The notes beneath the pieces are model-generated. The model worked only from the letters and a program-made list of their open reading frames with translations, did not search any database and was not told the origin of the DNA. Made by a program: the position numbers and the translations under genes. Shown here one piece after another: positions 1 through 4,281 of a stretch of 6,889 nt of DNA. Every line of letters starts with the position of its first letter. Positions within the stretch are counted from its first letter, which is position 1. The DNA comes from an uncultured bacterium (GTDB lineage: Bacteria; Actinomycetota; Coriobacteriia; Coriobacteriales; Atopobiaceae), in NCBI GenBank assembly GCA_905214175.1, contig CAJMLD010000083.1, forward strand, positions 1 to 6,889. The letters run 5' to 3'.

Positions 1-85
1 TCCCCTCGTTGGGGGAAGGCACCGGGTAGGGGTCCCGATCGGAGGCAACGAGCGCGGCGTTGGGGGCCGTGTCGACCATGAGGGC
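1..85 (-). other. Non-GlyA sequence fused in frame to glyA (possible chimera or rearrangement)
   Basis: These bases continue the glyA reading frame for 28 codons, but the predicted residues (ALMVDTAPNAALVASDRDPY and onward) do not match the strongly conserved GlyA segment expected there. I do not recognise the sequence. Possible causes are a misjoined contig end, an insertion, or a genuine gene fusion. The transition is sharp, at a GGCGG/CGCC run, and base composition does not change visibly. Confidence 0.5.
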
Positions 86-454
86 GCCGCCGTTGTCGAG
101 GGCCATGCCCATGATGGTGTCGCCGGGCTTGGCAAAGACAGCCTCGGCGGCGTAGTTTGCCTGCGCCCCGGAGTGGGGCTGAACGTTGGCGTATGCGGCG
201 CCGAAGAGCTTCTTCACACGGTCGCGCGCGAGGTTCTCGACCTCATCGACAGCCCAGCAGCCGCCGTAGTAGCGGTGTCCGGGAAGGCCTTCGGCGTACT
301 TGTTGGTAAGCGGCGAGCCCACGGCCTCCATCACGGAAAGCGAGACGAAGTTCTCGGATGCGATGAGCTCAATGGAGTTGCGCTCTCGCGTAAGCTCGTC
401 TCCGATGGCGGAAGCAAGCTCGGGATCGGTGGCGCTCAGATGCTCGAGGTACAT
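1..454 (-). CDS. glyA: Serine hydroxymethyltransferase, N-terminal part; frame diverges near the window edge
   Basis: GlyA is a cytoplasmic PLP enzyme that interconverts serine plus tetrahydrofolate with glycine plus 5,10-methylene-THF. About 151 codons are visible of a family length near 415. Family blocks are clear: IELIASENF (28-36), LTNKYAEG (49-56), RYYGGC (61-66) and NVQPHSGAQAN (90-100). The ATG at 454 has an AAGGAG ribosome binding site (461-466) with a 6-nt spacer. The PLP lysine would lie outside the window. Oddity: after MGMALDNGG, ending at residue 123 (positions 86-88), the family continues HLTHGSPVNFSG, which contributes to the active site. Here the frame reads ALMVDTAPNAALV... 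and stays open to position 1 with no resemblance to GlyA, and neither other minus-strand frame restores the motif. So the N-terminus is certain, but whether an intact gene exists is not. It lies 240 bp downstream of tsaC, a neighbour also found in Firmicutes. Confidence 0.85.
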   Translation of the reverse strand, partial: MYLEHLSATDPELASAIGDELTRERNSIELIASENFVSLSVMEAVGSPLTNKYAEGLPGHRYYGGCWAVDEVENLARDRVKKLFGAAYANVQPHSGAQANYAAEAVFAKPGDTIMGMALDNGGALMVDTAPNAALVASDRDPYPVPSPNEG

Positions 455-694
455 GGCTTTCTCCTTCTTGGGCCCGACAGGCGGCCCACTACGACGGCTG
501 GCAGATGGTAGGCGGGCGATACAGGCCAAGCCCCTCGGGAGGGCCGAGGGGCGCCGGACCGCACGCAGACACGCACGTGGTACGGCGCCTTGCCAACAGA
601 ATAGCGCGCGCGGAAACGCGCCGCCGTCACCTTTCGCCCATGTGAAACACGCCTTATCGGAACGGCAACCTCATGGACCGATAGCAAGAAAGGG
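455..694 (-). promoter_or_regulatory. tsaC-glyA intergenic leader with several hairpins
   Basis: No gene is supported in this 240-bp gap. On the minus strand it holds, in order: a 6-bp stem with a 17-nt loop (678-683 with 655-660), a GC stem (608-612 with 617-621), a strong 9-bp stem (530-538 with 544-552), and a 5-bp stem (470-474 with 483-487) ending 3 nt from the glyA ribosome binding site. The strand 524-530 could instead pair, with one bulge, with 467-474 next to the ribosome binding site, so a switch between structures is conceivable. I could not fit a complete glycine, ZTP or THF riboswitch consensus, and no clear promoter is visible. A regulatory role is inference. Confidence 0.35.
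530..552 (-). terminator. Terminator-like GC hairpin between tsaC and glyA, no U-tract
   Basis: A perfect 9-bp stem, GCCCCTCGG at 530-538 with CCGAGGGGC at 544-552, closes a 5-nt loop. On the minus strand it is followed by TTGGCCTG, so a canonical intrinsic terminator U-run is missing. It could end tsaC transcription, attenuate readthrough into glyA, or simply be leader structure. Confidence 0.4.
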
Positions 695-1330
695 CTAGGC
701 CTCGGCCACGCGCAGGACGTCCTTCTCCGCGATGGCGCCCTCGCGGAGGACGCGGGGCGAGGCGCCCGTGCAGTCGACGATGGTAGAGGCGACGGCCAGG
801 GGCGCGGGGCCTCCATCAAGCGTGAGGTCAGCGGCTTCGATTATCTGCGGCTCGACTGAGGCGCCCGAGGTTGCAGAGGGCTCGCCGTGGGTATTCGCGC
901 TGGTCTGGGCAAGAGGACCCACGCGGCGTGCAAGCTCGCGCACGAGCGTCGAGTTGGGGCAGCGGAGCGCTACGGTACCCGTTGGGGCAAGATACTCGGT
1001 CGGGAGGGCATCGGAAGCGGTGACCACCAGGGTGAGCGCGCCAGGCCAGTACGCGCCGACAAGCGCGCGAGCCCAGGAGGGGACTGACGTCGCGAAGCGC
1101 GGCAGGTCTTCGGGGTCTGCCACAAACAGGGGAAGCGTTTGGGTGGCGGGACGGTTCTTGATCTTGAAAATGCGCTGATGAGCGGGATTGCCTAGCGTTG
1201 CCGCGCACACGAGGCCATAGACGGAGTCCGTGGGTGAGACAATGACGCCGCCGGCTTCGAGCACTTTCATTGCGGCATCGAGCGCCGCTTGGGTGGGGCT
1301 GTCCTGGCTTACACGCATCACGCTGCCCAT
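695..1330 (-). CDS. tsaC: L-threonylcarbamoyladenylate synthase, TsaC/YrdC/Sua5 family
   Basis: The predicted protein has 211 residues, the short single-domain TsaC/YwlC form rather than the ~340-residue Sua5 form. The family makes threonylcarbamoyl-AMP from threonine, bicarbonate and ATP, the first step of t6A37 modification of ANN-decoding tRNAs in the cytoplasm; TsaB/D/E partners are not in the window. Visible motifs are PTDSVYGL (33-40), KNRP (58-61, the KxR element), WPGALT (95-100), SANxxGEPS (144-152, the SxN element), STIVD (182-186) and RVLREG (193-198). The ATG at 1330 has a textbook AGGAGG (1338-1343) with a 7-nt spacer, preferred over the internal ATG at 1318. The stop is TAG at 695-697. 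It follows prmC, as in the Firmicutes prfA-prmC-ywlC order, but with a 237-bp gap that holds an inverted-repeat element. The YrdC/YciO paralogue group is the only realistic alternative. Confidence 0.93.
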   Translation of the reverse strand: MGSVMRVSQDSPTQAALDAAMKVLEAGGVIVSPTDSVYGLVCAATLGNPAHQRIFKIKNRPATQTLPLFVADPEDLPRFATSVPSWARALVGAYWPGALTLVVTASDALPTEYLAPTGTVALRCPNSTLVRELARRVGPLAQTSANTHGEPSATSGASVEPQIIEAADLTLDGGPAPLAVASTIVDCTGASPRVLREGAIAEKDVLRVAEA

Positions 1331-1384
1331 GGTTTCTCCTCCTGTAGACGTGGCCTGTGCGCGGCGTTGGGTGCCTGTCCGCGG

Positions 1385-1429
1385 GCGCCGGAGCTGGCAC
1401 TGGGGTCGCCGGCTCGCGCGCCGGAGCTG
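1385..1429. repeat. Pair of 12-bp direct repeats
   Basis: GCGCCGGAGCTG occurs at 1385-1396 and again at 1418-1429, a period of 33 bp. The second copy directly abuts the left end of the 60-bp inverted-repeat element. It may be a remnant of local duplication; no function is apparent. Confidence 0.55.
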
Positions 1430-1430
1430 C

Positions 1431-1490
1431 TGAGAACAAATTCGCCGCTTTTGGCCCTTTCAACGCTGTGAAATGTCCAATTTGTTCTCA
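1431..1490. repeat. 60-bp inverted-repeat element with nested stem-loop
   Basis: The ends are a perfect 12-bp inverted repeat: TGAGAACAAATT at 1431-1442 and AATTTGTTCTCA at 1479-1490. Inside, GG at 1453-1454 can pair with CC at 1477-1478, and TTTCA (1458-1462) pairs with TGAAA (1469-1473) around a 6-nt loop, so the transcript can form a long branched hairpin. The A/T-rich tips contrast with the GC-rich surroundings. It looks like a REP/MITE-type intergenic element, but it could also be the transcription end of prmC. No target-site duplication is evident. Confidence 0.65.
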
Positions 1491-1533
1491 ACGGCACCTG
1501 GCGCGCGGCACCAGGCGGGCCGTCGCGGGACCA

Positions 1534-1556
1534 GCGGGGTGCAGGTTTGCCCCCGC
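1534..1556 (-). terminator. Hairpin just downstream of prmC, no U-tract
   Basis: GCGGGG at 1534-1539 pairs with CCCCGC at 1551-1556 around an 11-nt loop, starting 11 nt after the prmC stop codon on the minus strand. No U-run follows, so termination activity is uncertain. Confidence 0.3.
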
Positions 1557-1567
1557 AGGTCGATATG

Positions 1568-2635
1568 CTACCCCTCGCGCACGGCGACAAGGACGCGCGG
1601 ACGATGCGTAAGATCTTCTCGCACCTCAGCGCTGGCCCAGCCGCCCTGGGCGCGCACCAGCTCGGCCGCGGTCCCCACGTTGTCCTCAAAGAGCTCGCAG
1701 CAGAGCATGCCGCCCGGCGCTAGCGCGCGCGGTGCCAGCTCGAGGATGCGACGGAAGACGTCCAGGCCATCCTCTCCCCCGTCGAGCGCGAGGCCCGGCT
1801 CGTAGCCGATGACCTCCTGCGGAAGCGTGGGCACGACGGCCGAGGGGATGTAGGGTGGGTTCGAGACAAGCACCGAGAAAGTGCCCATGAGCTCCGGGTC
1901 AACGGTGGAAGCCAAATCCCCCTCCACCACGCTGACCGCGTGTTCGAGCCCCAGCGCATCGCGGTTGCGCGTGGCGAGCGCCACGGCTTGGGGCGAGAGG
2001 TCCGTCGCCACCACGCGGGTACCGGGGCGCTCGCTCGCAATCGAGAGCGCGATGCAGCCGGTACCAGTGCCAATCTCGAGCACGCGGCAGCCGGGTTCCA
2101 CCAGCACGGGCGGGGCGGCTGGGGCAGCGGGCTCGGTGGGCTCGACCGGCTCGTCAGCCTTGCCTTCGGAAGCAGCGTCTGTCTCTCCGGGCCGGTCGCT
2201 TTGGGGGGAGGCCTCCTCGGCACTCTCGTCCTCTACTGGTGCGGGAATGTCGCCCAAGATGGCCGGGAACGTGAGCGAAGCCGCGTCTACGCCCTCGAGG
2301 GCGGCGTCGACCAAAACCTCCGTCTCGGGTCGCGGGATGAGCACGCCGCGCTCGCAGTGGAGAACGATGTGGCGGAAGGGCATCTCGCCGGTCACATATT
2401 GCAGGGGTTCGCCGCGGCCACGTCGCACCACGGCATCGTGCATGGCATCAAGCTCGGACGGAGTGAGCGGCTTGTCGAAGTTCATGTAGATCTGAACCCG
2501 AGAGAGCCCGGTGACGTCACTTATCAGCCACTCCGCAGAGAGCCGCGGGTGCTCGTCGCCCTTACGCTCGAGATACCCCCGCGTCCAGTCGAGGATGCGC
2601 CTGACGGTCCACGTCTCCTGCCGAGATTGGGACAC
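1568..2635 (-). CDS. prmC: Peptide chain release factor N5-glutamine methyltransferase, with large linker insertion
   Basis: PrmC uses S-adenosylmethionine to methylate the glutamine of the release-factor GGQ motif in the cytoplasm; its expected substrate is the adjacent prfA product. With the GTG start the protein has 355 residues, against about 280 in most PrmC proteins. Motifs: GRGEPLQYVTG (73-83), IPRPETE (100-106), SAM-binding EIGTGTG (187-193) and catalytic NPPY (259-262). Residues ~114-180 (about 2096-2296) are an acidic, Pro/Ala/Glu-rich, probably disordered insertion just before motif I, which explains the extra length. The GTG at 2635 is chosen because GGGGGAGG (2640-2647) lies 4 nt upstream; an ATG at 2665 has no ribosome binding site, and the frame extends further upstream only through repeat DNA. 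The stop is TAG at 1568-1570. It follows prfA, the usual arrangement, though 413 bp away. Confidence 0.93.
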   Translation of the reverse strand: MSQSRQETWTVRRILDWTRGYLERKGDEHPRLSAEWLISDVTGLSRVQIYMNFDKPLTPSELDAMHDAVVRRGRGEPLQYVTGEMPFRHIVLHCERGVLIPRPETEVLVDAALEGVDAASLTFPAILGDIPAPVEDESAEEASPQSDRPGETDAASEGKADEPVEPTEPAAPAAPPVLVEPGCRVLEIGTGTGCIALSIASERPGTRVVATDLSPQAVALATRNRDALGLEHAVSVVEGDLASTVDPELMGTFSVLVSNPPYIPSAVVPTLPQEVIGYEPGLALDGGEDGLDVFRRILELAPRALAPGGMLCCELFEDNVGTAAELVRAQGGWASAEVREDLTHRPRVLVAVREG

Positions 2636-2668
2636 TCTTCCTCCCCCAGATGAGTGATAAGTCATCGA

Positions 2669-2674
2669 ATCATA
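2669..2674 (-). promoter_or_regulatory. Possible -10 box for prmC
   Basis: The minus strand reads TATGAT here, one mismatch from TATAAT, and would place transcription start about 25-30 nt before the prmC GTG. I find no convincing -35 hexamer at 16-18 nt spacing, nor a TGn extension. This is only a candidate for an internal promoter. Confidence 0.22.
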
Positions 2675-2734
2675 GCGCAACCGGAGGGATAGGCCGTTTG
2701 GAATCCCCGTGTCCTCCCCTGCAAGGGTATGCCT

Positions 2735-2884
2735 GCCCAAAATTTGCGGTTGACGGCCCATTTTGGGCGAATCTCCGAGTACGAAAACACTAACTATTTG
2801 CGGAGCCCCTGGTAGAAAAATGGCACCCGCGGGGTGATACTAAGCTGGACCCTGAATTTGGGCCGTCAACCGCAAATTTTGTGC
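2735..2884. repeat. 150-bp MITE-like element with 23-bp perfect terminal inverted repeats
   Basis: The stretch 2738-2760 (starting CAAAATTTGCGG, ending GACGGCCCA) is exactly the reverse complement of 2859-2881; allowing one mismatch, the match extends to 2735-2884. Each end is itself folded: GCCCAAAAT (2735-2743) pairs with ATTTTGGGC (2760-2768), and AATTTG (2855-2860) pairs with CAAATT (2873-2878). The interior has further small stems, including CTCCG (2773-2777) with CGGAG (2800-2804), and CACCC (2824-2828) with GGGTG (2832-2836). It encodes no plausible protein and has no obvious target-site duplication. A nonautonomous mobile element or a structured RNA are the main options. Confidence 0.75.
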
Positions 2885-2965
2885 AGCGCACTAAAACGCA
2901 CATCGTTATGTTGCCTTAGCCGGGGACCCTCATGCCCCTCGAACGCTTTGGCGCCGCTCACGCAA

Positions 2966-2997
2966 GCGCGCCAGCGGACTCGGTCCGGCTGGCGCGC
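2966..2997 (-). terminator. Strong terminator-like hairpin downstream of prfA
   Basis: A 9-bp stem GCGCGCCAG (2966-2974) with CTGGCGCGC (2989-2997) is extended by CGGAC (2975-2979) with GTCCG (2983-2987), leaving one bulged G at 2988 and a TCG loop. It is the most stable simple hairpin in the gap and lies about 50 nt after the prfA stop. The tail on the minus strand is TTGCGTGAGC, so it is U-poor; U-poor hairpins are not unusual in GC-rich actinobacteria. Confidence 0.5.
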
Positions 2998-3029
2998 GAA
3001 GAAACACCCGATAATTGCGAAGACGCTAC

Positions 3030-3046
3030 GAGGGAAACCGTCCCTC
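3030..3046 (-). other. Small hairpin immediately after the prfA stop
   Basis: GAGGGA at 3030-3035 pairs with TCCCTC at 3041-3046 around a 5-nt loop, 2 nt beyond the prfA stop codon. There is no U-tract. It may protect the 3' end or be incidental. Confidence 0.25.
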
Positions 3047-3048
3047 AC

Positions 3049-4116
3049 TCACACCGCCTGTGCAAGCTTCTCGGCACGATCCGCCGCAGCCAAGGCGTCA
3101 ATCACGGTGCCCAGCTGGTCGCCGAGAAGCACGCCGTTGTACGTTGAGTTGAAGCCGATACGGTGATCCGTAACGCGGTCCTGCGGCTGGTTGTACGTGC
3201 GAATCTTCTCGGAGCGGTTGCCGTGACCAATCTGCGAGAGGCGCTCGGCGCCCTGCTCGGCCTGCTGCTTCTCGAGCTCGGCCTCGTAAAGGCGGGCTCG
3301 CAGCATCTGCATGCAGACCTCGCGGTTCTGGATCTGGGAACGCTGCTCCTGCGACTGCACCACCGTGTTGGTGGGGATGTGCGTGATGCGCACGGCCGAG
3401 TAGGTCGTGTTGACGCCCTGACCACCAGGACCGGAAGAGCAGTACGTGTCAATGCGCAGGTCCTCGGGCTTGATTTCAATATCGATCTCATCGGCTTCGG
3501 GAAGCACCGCGACGGTGGCCGTGGAGGTCTGGATGCGACCCTGGCTCTCGGTCTTGGGGACGCGCTGAACGCGATGGACGCCGCTCTCGTACTTCATGAC
3601 GGAGTAGACCTTCTCGCCCGTGACCTTGAACTCGATGGTCTTGAAGCCACCCGCCTCGCCGGGGCTGGCGTCGAGGACCTCGGTCTTCCAGCCGCGAGCC
3701 TGAGCAAAGCGCTGGTACATGCTAAAGAGGTCGCCGGCAAAGATGGCCGCCTCGTCGCCGCCCACGCCTGCGCGGATCTCGACGATGGTGTCCTTCTCGT
3801 CGTTGGGGTCACCGGGGATGAGCATGTACTTGACGTCTTCCTCGAGGGCGGGAAGCTTGGACTCGTTCTCGGAGATGTCCGCCTGGAGCATCTCCTTCTC
3901 CTCGGCGTCGGATGTCTCGTGGAGCATCTCCTTTGCGGCCTCGATGTCATCGAGGGCCTGGAGGTACTCGCGCGCCTTGGCCACGAGGGCAGCCTGGTCA
4001 GCGTGTTCCTTTGCGATGCGCGCGTACTCCTTGGGGTCGGAGACGACGGCCGGGTCGACCATCTTCTGCTCCAGCTCCTCGTACGCGGCAATGATCTTCT
4101 CGAGCTTGTCGCGCAT
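3049..4116 (-). CDS. prfA: Peptide chain release factor 1 (RF1)
   Basis: RF1 reads UAA and UAG in the ribosomal A site and triggers peptidyl-tRNA hydrolysis. The protein has 355 residues, normal for the family. The N-terminal ~100 residues are helical and charged. GVGGDEAAIFAGDLF (117-131) and HRVQRVPKTESQGRIQTS (181-198) are family blocks. The codon-recognition tripeptide is PKT (187-189), fitting the RF1 PxT pattern rather than RF2 SPF. The catalytic GGQ is at 231-233 in SSGPGGQGVNTT, with Gly where many RF1 proteins have His after GGQ. Gln233 is the expected PrmC target. The ATG at 4116 is chosen over an upstream in-frame ATG at 4173 because AAGGAG (4124-4129) lies 7 nt before it and the protein then begins MRDKLEK, as expected. 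The stop is TGA at 3049-3051. prmC follows. Confidence 0.97.
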   Translation of the reverse strand: MRDKLEKIIAAYEELEQKMVDPAVVSDPKEYARIAKEHADQAALVAKAREYLQALDDIEAAKEMLHETSDAEEKEMLQADISENESKLPALEEDVKYMLIPGDPNDEKDTIVEIRAGVGGDEAAIFAGDLFSMYQRFAQARGWKTEVLDASPGEAGGFKTIEFKVTGEKVYSVMKYESGVHRVQRVPKTESQGRIQTSTATVAVLPEADEIDIEIKPEDLRIDTYCSSGPGGQGVNTTYSAVRITHIPTNTVVQSQEQRSQIQNREVCMQMLRARLYEAELEKQQAEQGAERLSQIGHGNRSEKIRTYNQPQDRVTDHRIGFNSTYNGVLLGDQLGTVIDALAAADRAEKLAQAV

Positions 4117-4250
4117 GGCAGTTCTCCTTGCAGGTGGGCCGCGGCGCACGGCAGGCGCACGGTGACGCGGCATGATTAGTCAGCATTGCAAAGTCTACCA
4201 CCGCAGGGGTGTTTCGATTCAGGCGGCCACGCCCCACACGTGCGGCGCAC
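4117..4250 (-). promoter_or_regulatory. prfA upstream region with weak promoter candidate
   Basis: This short region separates prfA from the ABC cassette. On the minus strand TAGACT (4192-4197) is a reasonable actinobacterial -10 box, giving a leader of about 70 nt, but no good -35 hexamer is seen at 16-18 nt. A tiny GTGC/GCAC stem lies at 4240-4250. prfA very likely has its own promoter here, because a strong palindrome separates it from the permease; that is inference. Confidence 0.25.
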
Positions 4251-4281
4251 ATGAGACAAAGGGACAGTCCCTTTGTCTCAT
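4251..4281. repeat. 31-bp perfect palindrome overlapping the permease stop codon
   Basis: The arms ATGAGACAAAGGGAC (4251-4265) and GTCCCTTTGTCTCAT (4267-4281) are exact reverse complements around a single A. The permease TGA stop (4278-4280) lies inside the right arm. As RNA it would form a long stem that could act as a U-less terminator or 3' stabiliser for the ABC cassette. The perfect symmetry and AT-richer content suggest a REP-like palindrome that inserted at, or supplied, the gene end. Confidence 0.75.

Larger units (their letters stand above)
1331..1567. other. prmC-tsaC intergenic gap filled with repeats
   Basis: This 237-bp gap contains the tsaC ribosome binding site at its low end, a pair of 12-bp direct repeats, a 60-bp inverted-repeat element and a hairpin just after the prmC stop. 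No protein homology is visible. Open frames crossing it have low-complexity Gly/Ala/Ser/Arg composition typical of noncoding GC-rich DNA. Confidence 0.6.
2636..3048. other. prfA-prmC intergenic gap, 413 bp, no gene
   Basis: prfA and prmC are often tightly linked, so this gap is long. From high to low coordinates it holds a small hairpin after the prfA stop, a strong 14-bp-stem hairpin, a 150-bp inverted-repeat element, a weak promoter-like site and the prmC ribosome binding site. The short frames inside show no recognisable protein features. Confidence 0.65.

Noticed and set aside
455..694. ZTP (pfl) riboswitch before glyA, suggested by GGGCCGCCTG near the ribosome binding site
   Set aside because: The match stops after GCCTG (TCGG follows instead of GGCA), and the 5' half of the ZTP consensus is not found at a suitable distance.
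1881..2653. Plus-strand frames of 202 and 237 codons opposite prmC
   Set aside because: They overlap each other and a well-supported PrmC; their Ser/Gly/Arg-rich composition matches reverse-complement artefacts.
2636..2761. Upstream extension of prmC to an ATG at 2761 (MGRQPQIL...) or the ATG at 2665
   Set aside because: The 2761 start lies within the inverted-repeat element, so those residues are translated repeat DNA. The 2665 ATG has no ribosome binding site. The GTG at 2635 is preceded by GGGGGAGG and gives a normal PrmC N-terminus.
3163..4179. 338-codon plus-strand open frame opposite prfA
   Set aside because: This is a Leu/Val/Gly-rich antisense shadow of a highly conserved gene, typical in GC-rich DNA, with no recognisable motif.
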